Assembly (NCBI GenBank): GCA_025980765.1
Contig: JAICXB010000015.1
Location: 1-64,000, forward strand
Direction: 5' to 3'
DNA length: 64,000 nucleotides
From: Terriglobales bacterium
GTDB lineage: Bacteria; Acidobacteriota; Terriglobia; Terriglobales; Acidobacteriaceae
The notes below the pieces were generated by a model. That model was not told the origin of the DNA and made no database searches. It saw nothing but the letters and a program-made list of their open reading frames with translations. Below are positions 1 through 9,313 of this stretch, one piece after another. Positions within the stretch are counted from its first letter, which is position 1. Each line of letters begins with the position of its first letter. A program made the position numbers and the translations under genes.

Positions 1-191
1 ACCACCAAATCAAAATTGCAATACTTGGCCATGGCCCAGGCGGCGGCCAGGCTGGTTGCTGAAAGCACCTGATATCCGGCAGAAGACAGGTCGTGCTCGC
101 GCATTTCCATGCGGTTAACGTCCGTGCAAACGGACAACAGCAAAGGACTGACGGCGGCCGGTCCGCTCCCAGGGGTCGAAGCGAAAGCCAT
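1..191 (-). CDS. Receiver-like protein, N-terminal part (runs off window start)
   Basis: Partial gene read leftwards out of the window, 63 codons visible. The ATG at 191 has an AGGAG box at 203-207, a convincing start. After about 15 low-complexity residues comes a beta-alpha-beta pattern (LLLSVCTDVNRMEM, then AGYQVLSATS, then FDLVV). This resembles the first half of a CheY-like receiver domain, where the phospho-acceptor Asp would fall in or just after the DLVV strand at the window edge. The first-strand acidic pair is poorly conserved (CTD), so it may be a divergent or pseudo-receiver. The assignment rests on fold pattern only. Confidence 0.5.
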   Translation of the reverse strand, partial: MAFASTPGSGPAAVSPLLLSVCTDVNRMEMREHDLSSAGYQVLSATSLAAAWAMAKYCNFDLV

Positions 192-360
192 ATGATTGTT
201 TACTCCTGTGCACTAAAGGCGGGGCATTCTGTGTCAGAAAAATGACTCTGTCAATAAGAAAAGAAGCAAGCCGGAAAAGCTTCGTCTTGTTCCCTGGGAC
301 AGAAAGGTTACCGGCTCAGTTGCCCACGTTCCTCTGGGCTATTGTTGAACGAAGTACTAA

Positions 361-1588
<1,228 letters not shown>

Positions 1589-1634
1589 GGTTGCCAAGCT
1601 CCACCGTTTCTACTTCCTGCTGTATCGATATCCC

Positions 1635-1700
1635 TTGCCTCCGGTCTGCGTAATCGGCTAATATGTCGTATACGACGCGTCGAGCACGACGCACAGGAGG
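1635..1700 (+). promoter_or_regulatory. Promoter with operator-like palindrome and hairpin before the methyltransferase gene
   Basis: A sigma70-like promoter can be read as TTGCCT (1635-1640), an 18-nt spacer and TAATAT (1659-1664). Directly after the -10 box lies a perfect 12-nt palindrome, GTCGTATACGAC (1665-1676). A perfect hairpin follows, GCGTCG-AGCA-CGACGC (1677-1692), then a strong Shine-Dalgarno AGGAGG (1695-1700), six bases before the ATG at 1707. A palindrome at the expected transcription start suits a repressor site. The MarR-type regulator downstream at 2408 is the obvious candidate; this is inference. Confidence 0.55.
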
Positions 1701-1706
1701 CCCAAT

Positions 1707-2279
1707 ATGCATTTTGATCTCAATCAGGCCGCCATCGATGTTTGGCTGGCGCTCGCCGCAGTGTGGCTGATCACCGCCACGCGCGCCAAGGCCCCGGTGC
1801 GTACGCAGCCCGGCGCCTCTCGTCTGATTCATGTCCTTGTCATGGCCGCAGCTTTCGCACTGCTGTTTCGTCACGACGCCCGCGTCGGCCCGCTGGCGGC
1901 GCGCATCGTGCCGGCTTCCGGCGCGGCGGCATATGGGGGATTTGCGCTCACGGTCATCGGCGCCGTCTTCGCCATTTGGGCGCGGCTGCAGCTAGGCACG
2001 AACTGGAGCGCGGCCGTGACCGTGAAGCACGATCATGCCCTGGTGCAGCGCGGCCCATATCGGCTGGTGCGACATCCGATTTATGCCGGAGGCCTGGCCG
2101 CGATGCTGGGAACCGCACTCGTCTTCGGCGAGGCCGGATGCTTTGTCGCCGTCGCGCTCAGCTTCGCCGGCTTCTGGTGGAAGACGCGAATGGAAGAGGA
2201 ATTCATGATGCAGCACTTCGGCGCCGATTATTCTCAGTACCAGCGCAGCGTGAAGCGGCTGATCCCGTTTGTGCTGTGA
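1707..2279 (+). CDS. Isoprenylcysteine carboxyl methyltransferase-like integral membrane protein
   Basis: 190 residues with four to five hydrophobic segments (about 10-24, 40-54, 72-90, 127-157). The C-terminal motif RGPYRLVRHPIYAG (residues 115-128) followed by EEEFMMQHFGADYSQYQ is the SAM-binding signature shared by bacterial ICMT-like and phospholipid methyltransferases. It probably methylates a lipid-soluble or small substrate at the membrane; in bacteria the substrate is rarely known. An AGGAGG box fixes the start. A MarR regulator follows 128 bases later with a family A repeat in the gap, so the two may form a regulated unit. Confidence 0.83.
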   Translation: MHFDLNQAAIDVWLALAAVWLITATRAKAPVRTQPGASRLIHVLVMAAAFALLFRHDARVGPLAARIVPASGAAAYGGFALTVIGAVFAIWARLQLGTNWSAAVTVKHDHALVQRGPYRLVRHPIYAGGLAAMLGTALVFGEAGCFVAVALSFAGFWWKTRMEEEFMMQHFGADYSQYQRSVKRLIPFVL

Positions 2280-2300
2280 GCGGATTCGGCGGAGGAAAAT

Positions 2301-2397
2301 TCTTACCACAGAGGACACGGAGGAGCACGGAGGTAGGAAGGCCAAAGCAGACGCCCTTTCAATTTCCTCAGTGACTCAGTCTCCTCTGTGGTTAAGA
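2301..2397. repeat. Intergenic inverted repeat, family A (copy A1)
   Basis: Left arm about 2301-2333, built from the word CACGGAGGA in variants. Right arm about 2367-2397, its mirror, ending CTCCTCTGTGGTTAAGA. The outer ends pair well (TCTTACCACAGAGGA against TCCTCTGTGGTTAAGA). It lies between the methyltransferase and the MarR gene and ends 10 bases before the MarR ATG, so the MarR ribosome-binding region borders the element. Related copies lie at 14967-15058, 43523-43607 and 51605-51753. Confidence 0.85.
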
Positions 2398-2407
2398 AAA
2401 CCCAAGA

Positions 2408-2884
2408 ATGAAGAAGAAGATCACCAGCGGGGAAGCCCAGCTACGCGAGCTGGCTCAGGAACTCGAGCAGCACCTCACGGCCATCCGCCAGGAGATTCGC
2501 CGTCCGGTGGAGGCCGAGTTCGCCAAGGGAGGCCTCACTGGTCCGCAGCGCAGCGTGATGCAGGCGGTAGTGCACTCCGACGGCCGCAGTTTGAAAGAGC
2601 TCTCAGCCCAGGTAGGACTCGCTCACAGCACCGTATCCGGCATCGTGGACCGTCTGGAGAAGCGCGGCATGCTCAAGCGCCACGCCAATGCCACCGACCG
2701 TCGCCACACCCGCATTGTGGCATCAGCAGAAGTGCGGGAGTTCATGGAGAAGAAGTATCCAGTAATCGCCGCCAGCCCGCTGTTAACAGTCTTATGCCGC
2801 GCCACCCCGGGGGAGCGCGATGCAGTGCTGCGCGGAGTGCGAGCTTTGCGGCGGCTGTTGGGGCAAGGGAAGGGAAGCCGCTGA
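2408..2884 (+). CDS. MarR family transcriptional regulator
   Basis: 158 residues, normal MarR length. The winged helix-turn-helix spans about residues 38-105: LTGPQRSVMQAV, then SLKELSAQVGLAHSTVSGIVDRLEKRGMLKR with the wing ATDRRHTRIV. N- and C-terminal helices would form the dimer interface. MarR proteins bind short palindromes and usually repress their own or neighbouring genes, with release by small ligands. The palindrome GTCGTATACGAC at 1665-1676 upstream of the neighbouring methyltransferase is a plausible target. No clear Shine-Dalgarno is visible because a family A repeat ends only 10 bases upstream. Confidence 0.92.
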   Translation: MKKKITSGEAQLRELAQELEQHLTAIRQEIRRPVEAEFAKGGLTGPQRSVMQAVVHSDGRSLKELSAQVGLAHSTVSGIVDRLEKRGMLKRHANATDRRHTRIVASAEVREFMEKKYPVIAASPLLTVLCRATPGERDAVLRGVRALRRLLGQGKGSR

Positions 2885-2902
2885 TTCTGTTGCCACCGCC
2901 GG

Positions 2903-4465
2903 CTATGCTGCCTGAGGGCTGGAGGAGGTGGAAGTGTCACCGGCCCAGCCATCCTGAAACCTGGCCCGAATGGTTTCTTCCGGCATCGCTGGCGCGATAA
3001 AGAATCCCCGGCAGGAGCGCGCGATGAGTCGCGCCCAGCGTGTCGATCGCGTTACTCGAGCGCTATCGGTGGCAATTCCGGTATTTGCGTACATCTGCCG
3101 ATAGAGTTTCGAAATCAGGATAAAAGCCAGGCGCGCCTTCGATGTGCGTATGAAACCAGCGCGTTTCCAAATCATGCGAAAACTGTAGAAGCGGTCCCAA
3201 ACCGATTGCGTCAACTTCCGTATCTCGCCGGACGACATGGTCGGGTGAGCAATGTAAGTCCGCGGACGCAGCTTGTCGGGAATCAGCCAGTGGCGGGTCA
3301 GGGGCACTCCTGCGATGCGGGTACTGTCATCCTGCATCTTCTTGGCCCAGCGCTCGAAGTCAATGGTGCCCGGCAGCGGCATCAGCATCACGAACTGCGC
3401 GAACGTGAGATTGGCTTCCTGAGCCAGTTTCAAAGTGGCATCGAACGTCTGCGGCTTGTCGCTGGGCAATCCAAAGATAAATGAGCCGAGCACGTGAACG
3501 TCGTGCTTGCGGAACGAGCGCAGCCGTTGGACGAGTTCCTCGCCCGCCAGGTTGAAATCTTTATAGACATCTTTCAGGCCCTCGGGCGTGACCGCTTCCA
3601 CGCCCACCAGCACTCCTTTGATATGCGCGGCGCGCATGGCCTCAAGAAATTCTTCGTCCTCGGCCGCCTCCATGGTGATCTGAGTGAAGAACACCATGTC
3701 TGCGGGAAGAAGCGCCAGTTGCCGCATCAGCTCAAAGCGTTCTTTGCGCAGGGCGGTGAGATAAGACAATCGCGCCTGGTTTCCTTGCCGTTTGGCCAAT
3801 TGCAAATCGCGGAGAGAAACCGGATAAAAATTATCGTCGGAGAGCAGAACAAACCGGAAGCCCATGGTGCGCAGGGTTACCAGTTCGTCCAGCACCACGT
3901 CGGCTGTGCGCATCCGCGGACGCTGCCCATCTGTGCGCCATACCGAGCAGAAGGAGCAGTGCTTTGGGCATCCTCGCACTGTCTGTACCGACGCCCACAT
4001 GTATTGGTTGCGTGGCAGCAGCTCCCAGCGCGCCGGCCGAAAACGGTCCGCCTCGATCAACCCGCCGGTGTACACCCGCTGCAGAGTTCCGGCGAGACAA
4101 TCCTGCAGCGCTTGCGGCCAGACAACATCTCCGTCTCCGCAAACCACTGCGTGGGCGCCGCCCATTTCCAATGCTTCTTCGGGAAAAAGTGTGGCATGCA
4201 CGCCGCCAAAAATCACAGTAGCGCCGCGCTCGCGGGCCGCTCGACCGAGTTCATATCCGCGCAATGCATTCGCCGTGTGAATGCCAATTCCAACCACATC
4301 TCCGGCTGTGACGGTGGCGGGAGAGAAATGCTCCAGGGTTTCGTCAACAATTATGGGATCGCCAAAGGATGCGGGGGTTGCAGCGGCCAGAACATAAAGC
4401 CATCGAGGTGTGATGACGCTGACGCCAAACGACAACTGGCTGGGGTTCACCAGGTGAACTTTCAT
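2903..4465 (-). CDS. B12-binding domain radical SAM protein
   Basis: 520 residues. The N-terminal part (about 20-130) looks like a B12-binding Rossmann domain (GDVVGIGIHTANALRGYELG, VIFGGVHATLFPEEAL). It is followed by a radical SAM core with the cluster motif CPKHCSFC (Cys 166, 170, 173), a class B C-x3-C-x2-C arrangement. The segment LLSDDNFY and the later VGVEAV and GSFIFGLPSD strands are typical of the radical SAM barrel. Such enzymes methylate or rearrange unreactive carbons; lipid (hopanoid) and natural-product substrates are common, but nothing nearby identifies this one. It is a single gene. Confidence 0.9.
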   Translation of the reverse strand: MKVHLVNPSQLSFGVSVITPRWLYVLAAATPASFGDPIIVDETLEHFSPATVTAGDVVGIGIHTANALRGYELGRAARERGATVIFGGVHATLFPEEALEMGGAHAVVCGDGDVVWPQALQDCLAGTLQRVYTGGLIEADRFRPARWELLPRNQYMWASVQTVRGCPKHCSFCSVWRTDGQRPRMRTADVVLDELVTLRTMGFRFVLLSDDNFYPVSLRDLQLAKRQGNQARLSYLTALRKERFELMRQLALLPADMVFFTQITMEAAEDEEFLEAMRAAHIKGVLVGVEAVTPEGLKDVYKDFNLAGEELVQRLRSFRKHDVHVLGSFIFGLPSDKPQTFDATLKLAQEANLTFAQFVMLMPLPGTIDFERWAKKMQDDSTRIAGVPLTRHWLIPDKLRPRTYIAHPTMSSGEIRKLTQSVWDRFYSFRMIWKRAGFIRTSKARLAFILISKLYRQMYANTGIATDSARVTRSTRWARLIARSCRGFFIAPAMPEETIRARFQDGWAGDTSTSSSPQAA

Positions 4466-4651
4466 TGCCCTCCACGGGAATGCCGTCTCTGTGATTACTG
4501 AGACCGTGCACTGTCCAGATTAGATGCATCATCAAGAGATTCTAGAAGCGCAATTCTTCGCCAAGTCCCTGCCGATGCAAGATTGCGGGCCATTGCCGGC
4601 ACGGCGAACCGCGGGGCGACACGCCGCGAAATTTTGTCGGCATGCCCGGTC

Positions 4652-4686
4652 AAAAGCCGGCAGCCGGAAGCCGACAGCGGGCAGCG
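4652..4686. repeat. Intergenic repeat, family I, single arm (copy I1)
   Basis: A run of the word AGCCGG(C/A)AGCC in variants, 10 bases beyond the stop of the phosphoesterase gene. The mirrored form occurs at the other end of that gene (6784-6868). As a single arm it cannot form the long hairpin alone, but it can pair with the left arm of I2. Function unknown. Confidence 0.6.
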
Positions 4687-4695
4687 AATACCACG

Positions 4696-6678
4696 TCAGA
4701 ACTGAAACATGTCCAGCATGTCGCCGGAAATGCCGTTGCGGGCGTTCAGGCTGTTCAGGCGCCAGTTCCACTGAATGAACTTGAGAATAGAAACATGGTC
4801 CATCTGCACGTGCGACACATATCCTTTTTTTGCATAGGGAGAGATCACCAGCAATGGAACTCGGGGCCCCAAGCCCTGTGTGTCCAAGTGCGGCGGCGGA
4901 ACATGATCGTACCATCCTCCGGCGGTGTCGAAGGTGACAATGAGCGCGGTTGTGCTCCAGGCGGGAGAAGCCTGCAAATTATGCACCAGCGTATCTATGA
5001 ATCCCACGCCCACTGAAACGGCACGATCATTGCCGGGATGCAGGTCGTTAGAACCACTGGGGATGATGAACGACACCTCAGGTATGTTCCCACTCTTCAG
5101 CAGCGGAGCGAACTGCGTGTAATCCTGCGTGATGGAATGGGTTGAGGTGAAGTATTGGAACGGATTGTGCATCGGGTTCGAATTCGAGCAGACGCCGAAG
5201 GACTCCTGAAACACGTTTAGAGTAAATCCATTTTGGGAAAGTTCGTCAGCAATGTTCTTGAAGTTATAGGGCTGCGAATTGGGGTCCGGCTGTTGGCACG
5301 GGCCAAACGATGGTTGTACGGATGCCAGGCTGCCATTGTCTGACGCGGCCACCATGTAGAGCTGGTTGGTTGGCGCTTCGGCGATCACCGAACTGAAATA
5401 GTGGTCGGCCAAAGCAAACTGGTCGGCATAGCCCCACAGGATGGGAATTCCGGGAATCGTGCTGTCGAAATAACCCATGGCAACATCGCCGCTGACCAAT
5501 GCGTATTTGTCCATTAACCCGTTGTCGATTTCCTTGAGATATGGTGTGTGGCCTTCCGGCAGCAGCGGCGACACGGCATTGGTCTGGAGAAACGGAGAGA
5601 CGGACTTCCCGCTGGAGTCAATTTGGGAATAACCAGGAATGCCAGGATGAATGCCTTCCACTGTGTTGCCGCTGGTTCCAGGATACATTCCAAACAACTG
5701 GTCAAAGCTGCGGTTCTGCATGATCAGAACAATCACATGCTGCAGCGGCGATGCGGTGGGATTCTGCGGAACTACCGTGACAACGGCTTTCGCCGTGACC
5801 GTCTGATTATCGCTGCTGGTGGCAGTTGCCGTGTAAGTCGTAGTGGCAGTCGGAGACACGGTGACGCTTCCTGCCGGTACGTCTTGTACGGCTCCAACTC
5901 CGTTATCGATGCTGAGTGTGGCGGCATTCGAGGTTGTCCAGCTCAGCGTGCTGGAGCTGCCGCTGGTGATGCTTGCTGGACTGGCAGAAAAAGTAATCGT
6001 CGGCGCCGGCGCTTTTACAGTTACGACGGCCATTTGCGTGATTGACTGGCCATTCGTGCCCATCGCAATTGCCGTGTAGGTGGTGGTAATCGTCGGGTCG
6101 ACGACGATGCTGTCGCCCGCGGGATTTTGTACCGCACCGATGCCGTTGTCGATGGTCAGTGAGCTGACGTTGGTCGTGGTCCAGCTTAATGTTGCGGAGC
6201 CGCCGGCGGTGATGGTTGCCGGAGTGGCGGAGAATGCCAGCGTGGGCGCCGGTGGCGGAAGTGGAGGAGGTGGCGGAGCGCTCACCGTCACTGTTACTTG
6301 CTGAGAAACACTTTGGTTGTTCGCTCCAGAGGCGGTTGCTGTGTAAGTGGTCGTGGCCGCCGGAGAAACATTCACGCTGCCCGCTGACACATTCTGTTGC
6401 GCGCCCAATCCGGGATCGATCGTGAGTGAGGTGGCATTGCTCGTCGTCCAACTCAGCGTCGAAGCGCTGCCGCTGGAGATCGCTGCCGGCGCCGCCGCAA
6501 ATGTAATGGTCGGGGGCGGGGGAGGCTGCGGCGAAGGCGGCGGAGCGCTTGGAGTCGACGAGGCAGCGGGCGCCGCCGGTTGTTGAAAACTGTTGCCACC
6601 GCCGCACCCTACGATTGCGGCGATACTTAGAATGCCAAGCAGCAGACAACAAAAACGGATCCCGGGGCCCAAATTCAC
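4696..6678 (-). CDS. Secreted phosphoesterase (phospholipase C/acid phosphatase family) lipoprotein with Ig-like repeats
   Basis: 660 residues. The N-terminus has a hydrophobic signal and a lipobox ending IAAIVGC (Cys about 25), then a Pro/Ser/Ala-rich linker. Three homologous Ig-like repeats of about 80 residues follow (about 55-130, 145-220, 226-300), each with SGS(A/S)STLSWTTSNA and TTTYTA(T/I)A motifs. The catalytic part (310-660) opens with HVIVLIMQNRSFDQLFG, the metal-binding start of the phosphoesterase family that includes bacterial phospholipase C. It also has VSFIIPSGSNDLHPG and TFDTAGGWYDHVPPP. It likely acts on phosphate esters at the cell surface. Family I repeats border both ends of the gene. 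Confidence 0.88.
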   Translation of the reverse strand: MNLGPGIRFCCLLLGILSIAAIVGCGGGNSFQQPAAPAASSTPSAPPPSPQPPPPPTITFAAAPAAISSGSASTLSWTTSNATSLTIDPGLGAQQNVSAGSVNVSPAATTTYTATASGANNQSVSQQVTVTVSAPPPPPLPPPAPTLAFSATPATITAGGSATLSWTTTNVSSLTIDNGIGAVQNPAGDSIVVDPTITTTYTAIAMGTNGQSITQMAVVTVKAPAPTITFSASPASITSGSSSTLSWTTSNAATLSIDNGVGAVQDVPAGSVTVSPTATTTYTATATSSDNQTVTAKAVVTVVPQNPTASPLQHVIVLIMQNRSFDQLFGMYPGTSGNTVEGIHPGIPGYSQIDSSGKSVSPFLQTNAVSPLLPEGHTPYLKEIDNGLMDKYALVSGDVAMGYFDSTIPGIPILWGYADQFALADHYFSSVIAEAPTNQLYMVAASDNGSLASVQPSFGPCQQPDPNSQPYNFKNIADELSQNGFTLNVFQESFGVCSNSNPMHNPFQYFTSTHSITQDYTQFAPLLKSGNIPEVSFIIPSGSNDLHPGNDRAVSVGVGFIDTLVHNLQASPAWSTTALIVTFDTAGGWYDHVPPPHLDTQGLGPRVPLLVISPYAKKGYVSHVQMDHVSILKFIQWNWRLNSLNARNGISGDMLDMFQF

Positions 6679-6783
6679 GGTACTTACCTCTTCCGTTCAG
6701 GTTTGGAGTCAGGAACTCTGGACGGGGTTGTTTCCGGATTTGCACGTCAGTACGCATAGCAATGATTGCAAGGGCTTCGGCAT

Positions 6784-6868
6784 CGGCTGCCGGCTTCCGG
6801 CTAGACACAGGAAACGCGTTTGATGCTGGTCTTAGCTGGAATCCGGGAGCCAGAAGCCGGCAGCTTTT
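6784..6868. repeat. Intergenic inverted repeat, family I (copy I2)
   Basis: Left arm 6784-6804 (CGGCTGCCGGCTTCCGGCT) and right arm about 6834-6868 (AGCCAGAAGCCGGCAGC at its core, then TTTTT) form an imperfect inverted repeat with a spacer of about 30 bases. The T-run after the right arm could make it a rightward terminator. It lies in the divergent gap between the phosphoesterase (-) and hslR (+). Confidence 0.65.
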
Positions 6869-6886
6869 TCTGATAGCTTTTCTCCC

Positions 6887-7255
6887 ATGCGCATCGACAA
6901 ATGGCTTTGGGCGGCGCGGTTCTTTAAGACGCGGGCTCTGGCGGCGCGGGCGTGCGAGTTGGGGAGGATCGAATCCAATCAGCAGCCAGCCAAGCCTGCG
7001 CGCGAGGTGCGCGTCGGCGATATGCTGCAGATCACCAGTGAGGCTGGCAATTTTCAGGTTGAGGTGCTGGTGCTAAGCGAGATTCGCGGACCGGCGGCGG
7101 TGGCGCAAACGCTCTATCGCGAAACCGACGAGAGCCGCGCGTTGCGGCTGAAAGCTGCGGAAGAACGCAAGGCCATGCGGGGATCGATGCCGGCGCCGGC
7201 AGGAAGGCCGTCAAAACGCGACCGCCGCCGGATCATCAAGTTTCGCGGGGAATGA
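6887..7255 (+). CDS. hslR: S4-domain RNA-binding protein, Hsp15-like
   Basis: 122 residues. The S4 RNA-binding domain occupies residues 1-60, starting MRIDKWLWAARFFKTRALAARACELGRI and continuing with VRVGDMLQI. A basic C-terminal tail follows, PSKRDRRRIIKFRG, as in Hsp15/HslR. The E. coli homologue recycles 50S subunits that carry a stuck nascent chain. Length matches the family. The ATG at 6887 lies 18 bases after a family I repeat. Confidence 0.88.
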   Translation: MRIDKWLWAARFFKTRALAARACELGRIESNQQPAKPAREVRVGDMLQITSEAGNFQVEVLVLSEIRGPAAVAQTLYRETDESRALRLKAAEERKAMRGSMPAPAGRPSKRDRRRIIKFRGE

Positions 7256-7358
7256 GGGCGGCCATGGGCGCGCCGCTTAGTCGAAAACAACGGCAAAAAC
7301 ATACCACGGATTGCACGTATGTAATAAGCAGGTTGGCTCGCGTTCCTTTAGATGGCTC

Positions 7359-7568
7359 GTGTCGAAGGAAGTAACTGCAGAAGTCACATTCAAGGGAGGC
7401 AATGTCACCCCAGCTCACATAGATCGACTTGCTAAATATCTCGAATTGGCTAAGCTTGCCCCAGAAGAGGAGACTGACTGGCGGCTGATCGACCAAAACA
7501 CTGAGGCCCGGTTTTCACCGGGCCTCGCACCCCACTCCCGAGGGAATGGGGGGGATATATTTGCTTAA
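7359..7568 (+). CDS. Small hypothetical protein upstream of the NYN RNase
   Basis: The frame can open at TTG 7311 or GTG 7359; the conserved-looking part starts at VSKEVTAEVTFKGGNVTP and continues AHIDRLAKYLELAKLAPEEE, a strand-turn-helix pattern seen in short partner proteins. The last third is encoded by two back-to-back hairpins (7503-7551) and looks unnatural, so the original stop may have been lost or the frame may be fortuitous. No Shine-Dalgarno is evident. The region is AT-richer than its surroundings and leads into the NYN gene. Real coding status is uncertain. Confidence 0.35.
   Translation: MSKEVTAEVTFKGGNVTPAHIDRLAKYLELAKLAPEEETDWRLIDQNTEARFSPGLAPHSRGNGGDIFA
7503..7551. terminator. 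Two adjacent hairpins, possible terminator without T-run
   Basis: First hairpin GAGGCCCGG-TTTTCA-CCGGGCCTC (7503-7526, 9 perfect pairs). Second CCCCACTCCC-GA-GGGAATGGGG (7530-7551, one mismatch). No T-run follows on the plus strand, so a classical intrinsic terminator is not certain. They lie within the last codons of the small frame above. Confidence 0.5.
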
Positions 7569-7653
7569 TTAGAATAGTCCAAAACCGCCGAGGATGCAAG
7601 CTTCAGTTCTGTGAAGTCGTGAATATTGAAGCTGTGCAAACAACAGAAAACAA

Positions 7654-8274
7654 ATGGCTAGAGTCAACGTTTACATAGACGGTTTCAATCTTTATTACGG
7701 CTCAACAAAGGATACGCCGTATAGATGGCTTGATCTGCGCCAGCTCTGCAGTCAAATGCTTCCAAACGATTACGTCCAGCAGATTAAGTATTTCACGGCT
7801 CTCGTCAATGCCAGGCCGCATGATCCCCAGCAGCCGATACGGCAGCAAATCTACCTCAGAGCCTTACGAACTTTGCCGAACTTCTCCATCCATTTTGGGC
7901 ACTTCCTGACGCACAGTTGCCGGATGGCTCTTACAGGAACGAATCCTGCGCAAAAGGTGTGGGTAGATAAGACCGAGGAGAAGGGATCAGACGTGAACTT
8001 AGCTTCCCATTTGCTGATGGATGGGTTTAATGGCGCATATGAAGTCGCAGTCTTGATTACAAATGATTCTGATTTAGCAGAGCCGGTAAGGATGGTCAGA
8101 AACCAACTTCATCTCGGAATCGGAATTCTAAATCCACATCAGCAACATAGCCAGCAATTGAAGAACCTCGCCACTTTCATAAAGCGCATTAGGCAGTCGG
8201 ATCTTATAACCGCTCAATTTGCTCCGACCCTCACGGATGCAAAGGGTACCTTCACGAAGCCAGCATCGTGGTGA
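7654..8274 (+). CDS. NYN domain protein (PIN-like RNase)
   Basis: 206 residues. The N-terminal VNVYIDGFNLYYG places Asp9 and Asn12 as in NYN/LabA-like nucleases. KGSDVNLASHLLMDG contributes Asp113, and VAVLITNDSD contributes Asp138 and Asp140. These are the acidic residues expected to bind a divalent metal in the PIN-like fold, so endoribonuclease activity is likely. Base composition is more AT-rich than the flanks, suggesting acquisition. The only companion is the doubtful small frame upstream. The target RNA is unknown; toxin or defence roles are possible but unproven. Confidence 0.85.
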   Translation: MARVNVYIDGFNLYYGSTKDTPYRWLDLRQLCSQMLPNDYVQQIKYFTALVNARPHDPQQPIRQQIYLRALRTLPNFSIHFGHFLTHSCRMALTGTNPAQKVWVDKTEEKGSDVNLASHLLMDGFNGAYEVAVLITNDSDLAEPVRMVRNQLHLGIGILNPHQQHSQQLKNLATFIKRIRQSDLITAQFAPTLTDAKGTFTKPASW

Positions 8275-8345
8275 GCAAATACCTTGCCCAGATCAAACGA
8301 CCCAAGTTTTCGTTGCTTTGTCGTTTAGCCAGAAGCTGGTAGCTC

Positions 8346-8594
8346 TTACCCCTGGTGTTCGCTCTTGGCCTTGCATTTGGTCACGATGGCCTGATGCAGG
8401 CGTTCGCGGATGGGCTCTGGGAGGGGATAAACATCGTTATCGTGGTAAATTTCGATGGTCTTGCGGGTTGTGTTGCAGACGACGTAGCAGTCATGGCACC
8501 ACTGAAGATGCTCTTCCAACTCAGTCTTGAGTTGGACGTCGATCTGGCCGTCCAGATATTCGTTAAGTTCTTTCAGGAAGTCTTTGCACTTCAC
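8346..8594 (-). CDS. Anti-sigma factor, zinc-finger (ZAS/zf-HC2) type
   Basis: 82 residues with the anti-sigma zinc-binding pattern H-x3-C-x2-C in EEHLQWCHDCYVV, preceded by CKDFLKELNEYLDG where Cys3 supplies a further ligand. There is no transmembrane segment, so it is a soluble anti-sigma factor. Its ATG overlaps the sigma gene stop by four bases (8591-8594), which couples their translation. It should bind and inhibit the sigma factor encoded upstream until a stress such as thiol oxidation releases it. Confidence 0.9.
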   Translation of the reverse strand: MKCKDFLKELNEYLDGQIDVQLKTELEEHLQWCHDCYVVCNTTRKTIEIYHDNDVYPLPEPIRERLHQAIVTKCKAKSEHQG

Positions 8595-9223
8595 TGCGGC
8601 TTCGCCCCATTCCGTTTGGGTTTTTTGAAATAGCGGTTGAGGCGCTCGCGTAGTTGCAGGCGAGCCCTCAAAAGCCGCGACTTTACAGCAGGAACACTCA
8701 AATTTAGCATCTCTGCAGTTTCTTCGGTGGACATTCCTTCGATGTCCCGCAAAACGAAAACGGTGCGGAAACTTTCGGGAAGTGCCTGAATTGTCTTCTG
8801 GAGTATTTCCCCTAACTCCGATTGGTCATAGAGCTGCTCCGGATTCGGGCTCCAGTCGGCGACCTCCCGGGGCATGCTGCCTTCGTCGGTGGTCACATCT
8901 TCGTCCAGCGAGACCGTCTTCGCGGTCTTGCGCCGGCGCAGCTTCATCAGGGCCTCGTTGACCGCGATCCGGACCAGCCAGGTGTAAAACTTGGAGTTCC
9001 CCTGGAACTGCGCCAGGTTGCGATAGGCCTTGATAAAGGCATCCTGCACAACATCTTCCGCGTCTTCACGATTCTGGGTGATGTGCTGGGCGATGCGGAA
9101 CACATTGCGGTCGTAGCGCTTGATCAACTGCTCAAACGCGCCGACGTCCCCGCTGCGAGCCGCCTCTACGAGCGCCAGTTCTTCGGTCTGGGGCTCCGCT
9201 ACTTTTGATTCGATACCGTTCAT
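8591..9223 (-). CDS. RNA polymerase sigma factor, ECF (RpoE/SigW-like)
   Basis: 210 residues. Region 2 (about 30-100) contains FEQLIKRYDRNVFRIAQHIT, the DAEDVVQDAFIKAYRNL core and FYTWLVRIAVNEALMKLRRR. Region 4 (about 150-200) contains LPESFRTVFVLRDIEGMSTEETAEMLNLSVPAVKSRLLRARLQL in short motifs typical of ECF factors. The gene forms an operon with the anti-sigma factor. A long inverted repeat (9314-9367) lies upstream in the divergent gap and may be the control site. Confidence 0.94.
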   Translation of the reverse strand: MNGIESKVAEPQTEELALVEAARSGDVGAFEQLIKRYDRNVFRIAQHITQNREDAEDVVQDAFIKAYRNLAQFQGNSKFYTWLVRIAVNEALMKLRRRKTAKTVSLDEDVTTDEGSMPREVADWSPNPEQLYDQSELGEILQKTIQALPESFRTVFVLRDIEGMSTEETAEMLNLSVPAVKSRLLRARLQLRERLNRYFKKPKRNGAKPQ

Positions 9224-9313
9224 ACTTGTACGACGCAGAGAATCGAGTCTGCTATCTTAAATGCTATACGCGGTCCCTGCCAGCAAAGTTTATAAATAGC
9301 GAATCACCCACCT

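Noticed and set aside
3494-4501. Long plus-strand open frame opposite the radical SAM gene
   Set aside because: Antisense shadow of a clear B12/radical SAM protein; it has no family pattern of its own.
7503-7551. Certain intrinsic terminator
   Set aside because: The stems are strong but no T-run follows on the plus strand, so it is listed only as possible.
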